A DNA stretch of 64,000 nucleotides from Stramonita haemastoma (taxonomy: Eukaryota; Mollusca; Gastropoda; Neogastropoda; Muricidae): assembly GCA_030674155.1 (NCBI GenBank), contig CM060322.1:61134382-61198381 (forward strand). Direction: 5' to 3'. Of the stretch, positions 48,785 to 59,184 are shown in pieces. Within the stretch, counting starts at the first letter, position 1, and the number at the start of each line of letters is the position of its first letter. The notes beneath the pieces were generated by a model, which had not been told where the DNA came from, made no database searches, and was given only the letters and a program-made list of their open reading frames with translations. Position numbers and translations under genes: made by a program.

Positions 48785-48937
48785 GGCCTCGGGGCCCGTG
48801 TTCGGAGGGGGGGGGGCCCCTCATTTCTGGGGGGAGCGGGCGGGTGGATCCACCCCCCCCTCTTTTGCTGGATAGGTGCTGGCCACGCAAACTGCTCCCT
48901 GTTCAGCTTTTCCCGACCCCGACCATCGCACAGCGTC
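48785..48937 (-). CDS. EPS15L1: EPS15L1 exon, sequence-damaged: second half of EH3
   Basis: The exon starts after a TTTCTCAG acceptor in phase 2 (completing a Trp) and reads T-LCDGRGREKLNREQFA, the EH3 second EF-hand and helix. It then breaks frame. Pieces in other frames give I-Q-Q-K, G-V-D-P-P, P-P-E-M and P-P-S-E, in the same order as the EH3 exit in EPS15L1 (I-Q-Q-K-x-x-K-G-I-D-P-P, P-D-M-x-P-P-S-E-R). At least three single-base indels are needed, again next to homopolymers. The 3' end is uncertain because it runs into a long C run and A run at 48747-48778. The preceding exon with the first half of EH3 was not found. Confidence 0.75.
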
Positions 48938-48957
48938 CTGAGAAACAGACATCACAT

Positions 48958-49250
48958 GTTTAACCCCCTTGCATTCGGGTTCTCTGAACACAAACTGCCC
49001 CCAATTTTGCATTCCATCACGAAATCAGGTCAGGACACATGCCGCTGGCCTTTTCCTCCTTCTTATACATACCACAGCTTAATTATTCCAACCTCACGGG
49101 GTTTTTATTCTAGCCGATAGGGGTTTGACATTGGGAGCAATTAGTGATGGTACAGCGTGATCAAATTCTGTGTGTAAAACCCGGAAATTCTGGTTCAGGA
49201 TTCAAGGGGGGCAATTATTCAATCCCGGCAATCCCGTAGAGACTAAGAGG
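48958..49250. mobile_element. TTAA MITE copy in the damaged stretch
   Basis: GTTTAACCCCCTTGCATTCG at the left, CATTCCATCACGAAATCAGG inside and GACTAAGAGGGCAAAA at the right correspond to the copy at 52015-52470, with base losses at runs. Confidence 0.65.
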
Positions 49251-49427
49251 GCAAAACACGCACCTGAGAACATCCACCCACATGTACTAAAACAAACCCA
49301 CCAGGGAAATTCCACTTTATTCTATTTAAAAACCCCATCCCCCCCAAAAACCAAAAAGGTTTTTTTCCTTTTTTTTTTTTTAAAAAGGGGAAAAAAGAAG
49401 AAGGGGGAAAGGAAAAAAAAAAAAAAG

Positions 49428-50080
<653 letters not shown>

Positions 50081-50194
50081 ACACGCATGCACGTCGCACA
50101 CCAAACACACAAACACACACACACACACACACACACAACACACACACACACAACCACACACAACACAAAGACGCAGGGGTTTTTCCCCTGGAGT

Positions 50195-50445
50195 TAACAT
50201 AAGTGCTGACTCCACTCTCCCCTAAAGTTTTTCGGATGAACTAAAACCGAGGCCCCGTAGCAACACACGCAGAATATCTTGCGCATGCGTTAAATCCTGT
50301 TCTGCTTTTTGTAAAGTAGGACATTGTGTGCCGGTGGGAACAATGACAAGATTTACAAAAGTGCATGCCCGCGGGGAAATGGGTGTAAAAAAGCACATGA
50401 GTGCTTATTCCATTATCCTCGATATAAAAGAAATAAATAAAATAA
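50195..50445 (+). mobile_element. SINE family B copy
   Basis: GTTAACATAAGTGCTGACTC at the head, ACCGAGGCCCCGTAGCA, GTGGGAACAATGACAAGATT, AAGCACATGAGTGCTTATTC and CATTATCCTCGATATAAAAG with an (AATAA) tail. One of the longer copies. A (CA)n tract follows. Confidence 0.85.
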
Positions 50446-50524
50446 AACACACACACACACACACACACACAGTGCAATGGCTTAATTCAACAACAAAAAG
50501 TATTTAATTCTTTATTCAAGCAAT

Positions 50525-50750
50525 ATGGAATAAGCACTCATGTGCTTTTTTTACACCCATTCCGGTGTTATGCAGTTTTGTAAATTTTGTCACTGTTCCC
50601 ACCTGCACACAATGCCTACCTTCCGAAAAGCGGAATGGTTTGAATGTTTGCGAAAAATGTTCTACATCATTCGCACACGGGACTCAGTTTATAAATCTCA
50701 TCTGAAGGGCTTTTTTTGGGGGATGGAGTCGGCACTGATGTTAACTCCTA
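50525..50750 (-). mobile_element. SINE family B copy, inverted to the previous one
   Basis: ATGGAATAAGCACTCATGTG, ATGCAGTTTTGTAAATTTTG, CGAAAAGCGGAATGGTTTG, CATCTGAAGGGC and GTCGGCACTGATGTTAACTC. With the copy at 50195 it forms an inverted pair separated by about 80 bp. From 50760 to 51670 there is AT-rich noncoding DNA with no visible exon, although the first half of EH3 is expected in this region. Confidence 0.85.
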
Positions 50751-51669
50751 AGGAAAAAATCCTCTTGAATAGATTTGAAAGGCACAATCACAATTTTTTC
50801 ACGACCCTCCCATGCACACCTTTTTTTTTAAACGAACTCTGGAAACACTACTTGTCATTCGAAACATTTGCCATTTTCCACTACAAAAGAACGAGGCATT
50901 CTGACAACTCAGATTGAAATCACAGAAAGGGGATTACTCCCTTCCTTCACATCCCTGTCATCTACCCGTTTTTTTAAATATTAGCCTAACTGTTTGGGGA
51001 CGAGATGAAAATAAATAAATAAATAAAAAAATAAAAAAATAAATAAAATAATATATATATTTTAAAATAATAATTTTAAAACATACAGAGGGTAAAATCG
51101 CAATAAACACCCCCTGAGGAAGCTACAGCCAAAAAATTGGGAACCATATATTTGCTGGTTTTTTTCTTTTGCTTGGGTTTTTTTTTTTTTTTTTAATATA
51201 TATATATATATAAACTATGTACCAAACACTTTAAAAAGAAGCTTATGTTCCCGTCATGAACTTGAAAAAAAAAAAAACAAACAAAAAAAAAACAAACTTT
51301 TACCCTTTCAATGATACATTTAGCATAGCAAACAATTTTAACAAACCTGGAAATGTTACTCTGTTCACTCAGCGGGGTTTTAAAAAAAATCAACCAATTC
51401 AACTCATTTTCCATCACAACATCAAGATTTCACTGGAACTTACACTATGCTCAAGAAATGAAAAAACAATGATTTAAAAAAAGAATCATCAAAAAAAAAT
51501 TAATTAAATAAAGCAAAACAAAACAAAAAAAATTTACAGAGAACAAAATGAAAAATACATAGAAAAATAATTTCTTAACTTATTGACATTTCTCTTTCTA
51601 AAAAACACAATATCAAAAAAAGTTTTTGCTATCACACATCACAGGTTTTTCACACAAGAAAAACCCATC

Positions 51670-51858
51670 CCATGGGGACGGTCGGCTGGGCCCCCCCCTG
51701 GGCCTACAGTGGGGGCAGGGGTAAGAGGGCAGAAACCCGGCACTGCTCCCACCAATGCGGGCCCCGCTTTTTCCGTTTGGAGGGGGGCAAAAGAGGGGGG
51801 GGGCAGGGCCCCTGGGGGTCTGGTCCCCCTCCCTGGCTCGGGTACACCAGATGCTCGC
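51670..51858 (-). CDS. EPS15L1: EPS15L1 exon, sequence-damaged: end of EH2 and linker to EH3
   Basis: No single frame is open, but fragments in neighbouring frames follow the family in order. After a GTGAG/GCG acceptor, chosen because the upstream exon ends in phase 0, come H-L-V-Y-R/P-A-R-E-G-D-Q, then P-A-L-P-P, then P-P-S-K-R-K-K, then V-G-A-V-P-G. Human EPS15L1 has L-V-Y-R-A-L-E, A-L-P-P-S, P-P-S-K-R-K-K and G-A-V-P at the same places. The breaks fall mostly in runs of C or G, for example the G runs near 51787 and 51889. I read this as a real exon with indel errors in the assembly, although true decay cannot be excluded. The 3' limit is approximate; no clean donor is visible. Confidence 0.7.
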
Positions 51859-51894
51859 CTCACACAGGGGGGGGGGGGGAGTTTAGCCAAGTCA

Positions 51895-51970
51895 TCGAGG
51901 ACAAAGGAATAAGCAATCATATGCTTTTTACATCCAATCCCAGTGTGTATGCAGTTTTGTAAATGTCATC
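51895..51970 (-). mobile_element. SINE family B, fragment
   Basis: CATCGAGGACAAAGGAATAA, GCAATCATATGC and GTATGCAGTTTTGTAAATG. It begins about 35 bp upstream, on the coding strand, of the damaged exon at 51858. A reverse LINE tail (GTCAAGTCCAGTCAAGTC) follows at 51980. Confidence 0.75.
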
Positions 51971-52014
51971 TGTCATCTGTCAGCAAGCCAAGTCAAGTCC
52001 AGTCAAGTCAAAAC

Positions 52015-52470
52015 CACTTTAACCCTCTTTCATTCAGATTCTCTGAACACAAATTGCACCTAGATTTTGCATTCCATCACGAAATCAGGTCAGGCACACA
52101 GCTGCTCGCTGGCCTTTTCCTCCTCCTAAGCACATACCAGCAGCTATAATTACTTCCAGAGTCTCAGCAGGCCTCTTGTACCTCTAGCCTGATAGAGCTT
52201 TGACATATGGTAGCATTAGATATAATAATGGGTAGGCGCTGCACTTGTGGTGAAGTGCTCTCCCCGGGGAGAGTAGCCCGAATTTCACGCAGAGACATCT
52301 GCTGTGACATAAAGTGGTATAAAATAAAATAAAAAATAAAATAAATAGTGATGGTCACTGTGTGATGGAAATCTACTGCGTGTAAATCCCTGCAAATCCT
52401 GGTTTGGGATTCAGGGGGGGGGGGGGTAATTATTCAATCCTGGAAAATCCTGGTTCAGGACTAAGAGGGT
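52015..52470. mobile_element. TTAA MITE copy with a nested SINE
   Basis: Ends TTTAACCCTCTTTCATTC and GGACTAAGAGGGTTTTAA, with the inside in the same order as the copy at 36823. Between about 52211 and 52345 a reverse SINE fragment (CTCCCCGGGGAGAGTAGCCC, then ATAAA-type tail) interrupts it. TAGTGATGGTCACTGTGTGA resumes the MITE. Confidence 0.75.
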
Positions 52471-52670
52471 TTTAATCATCACCTGAAGGGCAATTACAAT
52501 ACAATACTGGCATATTGATACAAATCTTAATCAATTTAAGTCTTGAATGACTGTGTGCTTTCCGCTTTTTGTCACCCTCAGACAGACAGACAACACGTGA
52601 CAACAGTGACAGCACAGACAGAGACAGGGGAGTCAGTGAGGAAGAAGCATGATAGGAAATTAACCACAGC

Positions 52671-52673
<3 letters not shown>

Positions 52674-52732
<59 letters not shown>

Positions 52733-52832
52733 ACACACACACACCCAAACACACACACACACACACACACAAACACACACGCCAAACACACACAACACCA
52801 CACACACACACAACACACACACACACACACGC

Positions 52833-52890
<58 letters not shown>
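52674..52890. repeat. (CA)n microsatellite
   Basis: About 215 bp of interrupted CA, with CCACAC and GCCAAACAC interruptions that recur. Confidence 0.97.
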
Positions 52891-52891
<1 letters not shown>

Positions 52892-53129
52892 GTTATGTGA
52901 TGAAAAATGACACCTAAAAGAATATCACAGTAAGAGTACATACAGATAAAGACAGACAAAAAACAAAAAAAATTCACACACAGCCAATACAAACATTGAT
53001 AGAGAGGAGAGAAGAATAACAGAAAAGCAGCAGGACACAGCCAGCCAGCCATTAGCCAATAGCCAGCCAATAGCCAGCAGGCAGAGAGAAAGGTCAGTGA
53101 GGGAGAAGAAGGACAGAAGAGTGACAGAC

Positions 53130-53954
53130 AGACAGACTGACCACAGCAAACTACAGAAAGGTCAGTGAGGGAGAGGGGGGAGGACAGAAGATGACTGACC
53201 ACAGCAAACTACAGAACGGTCAGGGAGGGAGAGGGGGGAGGACAGAAGATGACTGACCACAGCAAACTACAGAAAGGTCAGGGAGGGAGAGGGGGGAGGA
53301 CAGAAGATGACTGACCACAGCAAACTACAGAACGGTCAGTGAGGGAGAGGGGGGAGGACAGAAGATGACTGACCACAGCAAACTACAGAACGGTCAGTGA
53401 GGGAGAGGGGGGAGGACAGAAGACTGACTGACCACAGCAAACTACAGAACGGTCAGGGAGGGAGAGGGGGGAGGACAGAAGACTGACTGACCACAGCAAA
53501 CTACAGAACGGTCAGTGAGGGAGAGGGGGGAGGACAGAAGATGACTGACCACAGCAAACTACAGAACGGTCAGTGAGGGAGAGGGGGGAGGACAGAAGAT
53601 GACTGACCACAGCAAACTACAGAACGGTCAGTGAGGGAGAGGGGGGAGGACAGAAGATGACTGACCACAGCAAACTACAGAACGGTCAGTGAGGGAGAGG
53701 GGGAGGACAGAAGATGACTGACCACAGCAAACTACAGAACGGTCAGTGAGGGAGAGGGGGGAGGACAGAAGATGACTGACCACAGCAAACTACAGAACGG
53801 TCAGTGAGGGAGAGGGGGGAGGACAGAAGATGACTGACCACAGCAAACTACAGAACGGTCAGTGAGGGAGAGGGGGGAGGACAGAAGATGACTGACCACA
53901 GCAAACTACAGAAAGGTCAGGGAGGGAGAGGGGGGAGGACAGAAGATGACTGAC
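53130..53954. repeat. Minisatellite, about 59 bp, carrying an EPS15L1 splice donor in each copy
   Basis: About 14 copies of GACTGACCACAGCAAACTAC + AGAACGGTCAGTGAGGGAGA + GGGGGGAGGACAGAAGAT. On the minus strand each holds TTTGCTGTG/gtcagt, the end of the EH2 exon and its donor, preceded by TTCTGTAG. The last copy merges with the real exon edge at 53955. Copies differ at few positions (AAAGG versus AACGG; GTGAGG versus GGGAGG). Confidence 0.96.
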
Positions 53955-54056
53955 CACAGCAAACTCCTCCCTGTCCAGGAAGCCATCTTTGTCCACATCA
54001 CTCAGGTCCCAGATCCTGCCCAGCACCTCCATGGGCAGCTTGGAGTTGAGCAACAC
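53955..54056 (-). CDS. EPS15L1: EPS15L1 exon: EH2, Trp pocket and canonical EF-hand
   Basis: A 102 bp, phase-0 exon of 34 residues: V-L-L-N-S-K-L-P, then [20 protein letters not shown], then E-E-F-A-V. The loop [12 protein letters not shown] has Asp at positions 1, 3, 5 and 9 and Glu at 12, so it should bind calcium, as EH2 of the family does. The acceptor is GTGCAG. The donor is GTG/gtcagt, chosen because homologues continue F-A-V-A-M; reading past it runs into the downstream repeats. That donor and the nine exon bases before it are repeated about 14 times in the adjoining 59 bp array. Confidence 0.95.
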
Positions 54057-54289
54057 CTGCACAGGTACACACCAACACCGCCATCACTCCATCCATCTCT
54101 CCATGCCCATGCCAAAACCTACGTCCGTTACTGATGTATGTATGATGCAGAGTGCCAAGGCCTGCATTAAACTGTTGTTGTACTGTGACATGTTATGGTT
54201 AGATTGTCTTCATCAAAAAGAAAAAAAAGAAAAAATTCATTAATTAAAAAATAAAGTTTTAGAAAAAGGTCGTCTTCATGACCAGCTCT

Positions 54290-54500
54290 GAATTCTGTGA
54301 TCATGTTTCTGGGTGTGGGGGTTTTTTCTGCTCTTTATAAAATCATCGATCAATTCCAAACAGACAGCCTGTGCTATCCATTAAAGGAGAAAAAAATCCT
54401 CTGAAGTCAAGCATGGCAGCTTGAATGATGAGGTAAAGGAAAACAGTCGTACACACAATCTTCTTTGTTGTGGCAATGACACACACAAACAGACACAGCA
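54290..54500. mobile_element. Dispersed repeat shared with 61150-61300
   Basis: TTAAAGGAGAAAAAAATCCT, CTGAAGTCAAGCATGGCAGC and GAAAACAGTCGTACACAC recur in the same order near 61166-61235 (TTAAAGGAGAAAAAAATAAT, CTGAAGTCGGAGTATGGCTG, GAAAACAGTCATACACGC). The family is not recognised. Confidence 0.65.
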
Positions 54501-54592
54501 TTGTATTCCAGTAAGGCCAAGAGACACAGACACAGTGACAACAACAGACAGACAGACAGACAGACAGACACACCAGTGCCCCGAACACTCAC

Positions 54593-54676
54593 CGGTTTGA
54601 CCTTGTCTCCAGCCAGCATGTCATTCACTGGGCCCAGACTGTTGAACACCTGATCGTACTTGGACTTCTCTGATGG
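54593..54676 (-). CDS. EPS15L1: EPS15L1 exon: EH2, first half
   Basis: An 84 bp, phase-0 exon of 28 residues: PSEKSKYDQVFNSLGPVNDM followed by LAGDKVKP. The family pattern K-x-K-Y/F-D-x-I-F-x-S-L-x-P-x-N-G-x-L-S-G-D-K-V-K-P is met almost throughout. The donor is CCG/gtgagt. The acceptor AG is preceded directly by an uninterrupted (TG)n tract of about 80 bp on the coding strand, with no ordinary pyrimidine tract. A (GACA)n microsatellite lies about 25 bp beyond the donor. Confidence 0.95.

Positions 54677-54679
<3 letters not shown>

Positions 54680-54760
<81 letters not shown>
54680..54760. repeat. (CA)n tract abutting the 54676 acceptor
   Basis: An unbroken CA run of about 80 bp. On the coding strand it is (TG)n ending directly in the CAG acceptor of the EH2 exon, in place of a pyrimidine tract. 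Confidence 0.97.
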
Positions 54761-54762
<2 letters not shown>

Positions 54763-54859
54763 CACAACGGCGTTAACTTGGGGACTACTACATCTGTTTT
54801 GCCCACACACTTACATCACAAACATACCAGCCAGACCCCATCATCAGATAAAGAGTACA

Positions 54860-55050
54860 GGAAAGGGTGTCCCATGCCCTGAGCAGTCACCTGGACGAAC
54901 ATGATGAGGGTGGTGCCCATCCATTATCCTCGATATAAAAGAATAAAATAAAATAATAAAATAAAGTAAATCTCCTCTCCCTCACTGCCTTCTTCCCCCT
55001 GTTCTACAGAGAGCAGGAACTACAGACAGCTAAGAGGACTGGGCCACTGA
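54860..55050 (-). mobile_element. SINE family A copy interrupted by a SINE family B tail
   Basis: GGGTGGTGCCCAT, then CATTATCCTCGATATAAAAG with (AATAA)n (54918-54968), then CTCCTCTCCCTCACTGCCTT. In the intact copy at 55760-56042 the outer pieces are contiguous (GGTGCCCATCTCCTCTCC), so the inner piece is a later insertion. Confidence 0.8.
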
Positions 55051-55539
55051 ACTAAAGCCAAGGCCACAGTCACAATGTACAAGGCAACCAACACCCTGTG
55101 CTTACACACAGCGTTCACCTTCACTGTTCTATCACAAAGTTAATTTACAAAAAAAAAAAGAGACACATAAACAAAACAACAACAAACAAAAAAACGGTGA
55201 ACACACATCCCATTTACTTTAAAATAACGCTCCTGGTTCCCACAGGCAGGGAAAACAGAGGCAGAACAGACAAATGTTGACACTGACCATGAAACAACTG
55301 CCAGTTGACTACAGCACTACAGCAAGACATTGTGTGACAATGAATGAATGATTTTGAGCACACACGACAGAAGTCAGTATTCCAGCATGGGTGATGCTGA
55401 CTTTGGCTGTGGCAGGAAAACACTGACGTGAAAACTGTCCGTTTTATTGGGCCGACACAGGCCAACACAGGCCGACACAGGCTGACACAGGCCATGATTG
55501 CAGCAGTGGTGTGGTGACAGCAGTCAGTCTTTCACTGTC

Positions 55540-55655
55540 CAGTCAGTCAGTCAGTCAGTCAGTCAGTCAGTCAGGCACGCACACACACAGGCAGGCAGGC
55601 AGTCAATCAGTCAGTCAGTCAATCAGTCAGTCAGTCAATCAGTCAGTCAGTCAGG
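55540..55655. repeat. (GTCA)n microsatellite
   Basis: Runs of CAGTCAGT with a CACACAGGCAGGCAGG interruption. From 55050 to 55540 only noncoding DNA is seen. Confidence 0.95.
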
Positions 55656-55759
55656 CCAATAAACACTGGTGGATGAACACAGCAGGCACAGACTGAGCCA
55701 TCCTACAGCAGGCAGAATGAAGGCATTGGCAAAGTAGTCTACATGTATACATAGGTAAA

Positions 55760-56042
55760 GCTAAAGGTGTCCCATAACCTGTGTGGTCGTAGGGGAGCAA
55801 GGCATCAGAGACCTCAGCTTCTCCCGGGGCCAGCATGTTGAGGGCGGTGCCCATCTCCTCTCCCTCACTGCTTTACCTTCCCTGACCCTACAGAGGGCAG
55901 GTACCCATTTACAACTGGGTGAACTGGGAGAACTGTACTGAAGCCAAACAGTCACCCATCCAATTGGCAACCACGCTGAACGCTGCTTAGCCTTGACTAG
56001 GGGAAAGCGAGCGCTCTGACCACTGAGCTATCCCGTCCCCTT
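55760..56042 (-). mobile_element. SINE family A, full copy
   Basis: The reverse complement starts GGGATAGCTCAGTGGTCAGA, a clear tRNA-like head, then GTGGTTGCCAATTGGATGGG and a body ending near GGTTATGGGACACC. About 280 bp, ending about 60 bp beyond the donor of the linker exon at 56101. Confidence 0.88.
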
Positions 56043-56100
56043 ACATGTATACCTGCATAAATACATATATCTATATATCCACGGCCAACCCACCACTCAC

Positions 56101-56169
56101 CTTTATATCCCAGGCCCCTGCTGCTCCTGCTGCACCTGGGGGAGGCTCTTCCACTATTTCGTACGGCCC
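56101..56169 (-). CDS. EPS15L1: EPS15L1 exon: EH1-EH2 linker
   Basis: A 69 bp, phase-0 exon of 23 residues. The sequence is Gly-Pro-Tyr-Glu, then an Ala/Gly/Pro-rich stretch, then AWDIK. The Trp-x-Ile/Val-Lys at the end is the conserved lead into EH2 of Eps15 proteins. The acceptor is TATTGCAG and the donor AAG/gtgagt. The linker before the Trp is expected to vary between species. The exon sits between a SINE (55.76-56.04 kb) and a 33 bp minisatellite that starts about 40 bp upstream of the acceptor. Confidence 0.85.
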
Positions 56170-56209
56170 CTGCAATACACAGTGTCAATATATATATCAT
56201 TCATACTGT

Positions 56210-56403
56210 AATGACAGCAATAATGATTCGTACTGCCCTTGTAATGACAGCAATAATGATTCGTACTGCCCTTGTAATGACAGCAATAATGATTCGTACT
56301 GCCCTTGTAATGACAGCAATAATGATTCGTACTGCCCTTGTAATGACAGCAATAATGATTCATACTGCCCTTGTAATGACACTAATAATAATAATAATAA
56401 CAA

Positions 56404-56444
<41 letters not shown>

Positions 56445-56465
56445 ATAATAATAATAATAATAATA
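56210..56465. repeat. 33 bp minisatellite and (ACT)n/(AAT)n
   Basis: Five copies of GTAATGACAGCAATAATGAT + TCGTACTGCCCTT, followed by (ACT)n at 56406-56440 and (AAT)n at 56441-56465. A copy of the ATTTATATAGCGC repeat follows at 56466-56520. Confidence 0.95.
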
Positions 56466-56727
56466 CATGGAATTTATATAGCGCTACATCTTGCAAAAAC
56501 AAATCAAAGCACTTGCATTTGACCTATACAACACACAAGCAATCAAAGACAATAATTCTAGCAAATTTGAATATACATACGCACGCACACGCGCGCATAC
56601 ACACACACACAAAAAAAACACACAACACACACACACGCATTAATTAATCAATAATTATTCACCCTTTACAGCGTGCCTTCTCTATGAATCAAATCAAAGT
56701 GCATGATACAATATTCAAAACAGACAT

Positions 56728-56734
<7 letters not shown>

Positions 56735-56785
<51 letters not shown>

Positions 56786-57250
56786 TATAAGAGACAGAGA
56801 CAACAAGAAACAGACATGGACACAGAGAGACAGAGACAGCGAGAGAGAGACAACATGAAACAGACATGGACACAGAGAGACAGAGACAGCGAGAGTGAGA
56901 CAACAAGAAACAGACATGGACACAAAGAGACAGCGACAGAAAAAAAAAACAGACATGGACACATGGAGACAGAGAGACAAAGAGACAACAAAAAACAGAC
57001 ATGGACACAGAGAGACAACAAGAAACAGACATGGACACAGACACAGAGAGAGAAACAGAGACAACAAAAAAACCAGACAAGGACACAGAGAGACAGAGAC
57101 AGAGACAGAGAGCTAGTGACATACCACAGTGGGCTGAGGGGTCTCTGTGGTGAAACAGACATGGACACAGACACAGACAGAGAAACAGAGACAACAAAAA
57201 AACAGACACAGAGTGGACAGAGACAGAGCCAGAGACAGAGAGCTAGTGAC
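56735..57250. repeat. (TA)n and GACA-rich minisatellite including a copied exon end
   Basis: (TA)n at 56732-56785, then about 450 bp of CAGACATGGACACAGAGAGA-type units. At 57113-57150 lies a copy of the end and donor of the exon at 57259 (CCACAGTGGGCTGAGGGGTC), about 130 bp from the original. Confidence 0.93.
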
Positions 57251-57258
57251 AGACATAC

Positions 57259-57402
57259 CACATTGGGCTGAGGGGTCTCTGTGGTCAGCTTGGCCACATT
57301 GAGGTCCTGGCCACACTGCACCAAGGCGATCAGCTTCAGGGCCACATAGAAGCCAGGCTTCTCCAGGTAACCCCGCCCTGTGGGGTCCGACAGCTCCCAG
57401 AT
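57259..57402 (-). CDS. EPS15L1: EPS15L1 exon: EH1, Trp pocket and second EF-hand
   Basis: A 144 bp, phase-0 exon of 48 residues. It begins IWELSDPTGRGYLEKPGF. The Trp of I-W-x-L lines the pocket that binds Asn-Pro-Phe ligands, and D-P-T-G-R-G-Y-L is the second EF-hand loop. FYVALKLIALVQCGQDLNV closes EH1, and the exon ends in the linker T-T-E-T-P-Q-P-N-V. The acceptor is TTTTCAG and the donor GTG/gtatgt. The last 30 bp of the exon with its donor are present a second time at 57120-57150 within a GACA-rich array, and a 22 bp minisatellite starts about 20 bp upstream of the acceptor. Confidence 0.95.
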
Positions 57403-57419
57403 CTGAAAACACACCATCA

Positions 57420-57870
57420 CACAGGCTTCAGGGCACAGAAACTCAGGCTTCAGGGCACAGAAACTCAGGCTTCAGGGCACAGAAACTCAGGCTTCAGGGC
57501 ACACAAACACAGGCTTCAGGGCACTGAAACACTGGCTTCAGGGCACTGAAACACTGGCTTCAGGGCACAGAAACACAGGCTTCAGGGCACAGAAACACAG
57601 GCTTCGTTCAGGGCACAGAAACACAGGCTTCAGGGCACAGAAACACAGGCTTTGTTCAGGGCACAGAAACACAGGCTTCAGGGCACAGAAACACAGGCTT
57701 CGTTCAGGGCACAGAAACACAGGCTTCAGGGCACAGAAACACAGGCTTCGCTCAGGGCACAGAAACAGGCTTCAGGGCACAGAAACACAGGCTTCGTTCA
57801 GGGCACAGAAACACAGGCTTCAGGGCACACAAACCCAGGCTTCAGGGCACAGAAACACAGGCTTCACACA
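57420..57870. repeat. 22 bp minisatellite, first block
   Basis: About 20 copies of CTTCAGGGCACAGAAACACA + GG, with a GTT insert in some (GCTTCGTTCAGGGC). It lies about 20 bp upstream of the 57402 acceptor on the coding strand. The same unit forms a second block at 59598-59790. Confidence 0.97.
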
Positions 57871-58129
57871 CCAACTCCTTCTAACACTTTTAGTTCGGCA
57901 GTGGGAGAGAAAAGAAGGCAGAGGCCGAAAAACTTAACAAACCAGCATCACTTCTCACCTCCTCTCATCCCCCAATGCCAGAGTCAAAATCGACGTTGCA
58001 AATTTGCAACGCGAGAATAGCTAAAAGTCTCTCTTAGTCCCAGTCAAACAGCGCTATTTTTGCACCGAGGTTAAGTAGCTCCTTACACAGTAGCCTACCA
58101 GACTAACACCCCTAAAAGCACGTAGCCCG

Positions 58130-58181
<52 letters not shown>

Positions 58182-58796
58182 CTGTGGAACGGCCAGATTT
58201 CCGGAGATGTGATATAACACAGATGTCTACCATATGTGGCGGTCCACAAAATAGCCTATCTGTAGGTCTTAAGGTCTATGCGTTCTAATTATTTTGTTGC
58301 TGTTATGATACTGATGGTCAGTGCACAAAGTACAAATCTCTTTATGTACTTCCCTTTTAAAGATATAACTAACATTACTTTTCAACGCAAAGATTTAAGG
58401 CAGTAATTATTCCATAAAACCAAAAAGCACGCCCGACATTTTACTTTAAGGTAGGTGTGTGCGCGCGCGAGCGCACACACACATACACACACACACGCAC
58501 GCACGTGCGCGTGCGCACACACACACACACATGCCCTAGTGCTGTTTTTCTGGGTTTTTTTATTATTGCTATATTTGCATATATTTCCTATCTTTGATTC
58601 TCTTCATTCATCCATTTATTTTTTATTATTATTTTTATTTTTTTTATTTTATTCATTTATTTTTTATTTATTTATTTATTTATTTATTTTTATTATTTTT
58701 TTTTTATTATTATTTTTTTTTAATGCTCCCCCCCACCCCCTGTCCGGTATCACTTTATGTGGAAGGACGTAAAATTGAAGACTACTACACACACAC

Positions 58797-58895
<99 letters not shown>

Positions 58896-59123
58896 CTGTC
58901 ATTGAAATTTAATTTTAGACACAATGTGCTTTTCCTAAGCTTTTTTTTCTTTCTTTTCTTTCTTTCGTTTTGTTTGTTTGTTAATTTGTTCTTCACTGGA
59001 TCTATATGAATAGAAAAGTGACCAGAGGATAGAAGACAATCACAAAAAATCCCTAAACCACTCTTACACTGAACATGGTATGCACACACACATGCACGCA
59101 CGCACACGCATGCACACACGCAC

Positions 59124-59184
<61 letters not shown>

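Noticed and set aside
53130..53954. Protein-coding repeat domain with Ser/Leu-rich copies
   Set aside because: The unit of about 59 bp does not keep frame, and the EPS15L1 family needs a direct joint from EH2 to the linker. It is intronic.
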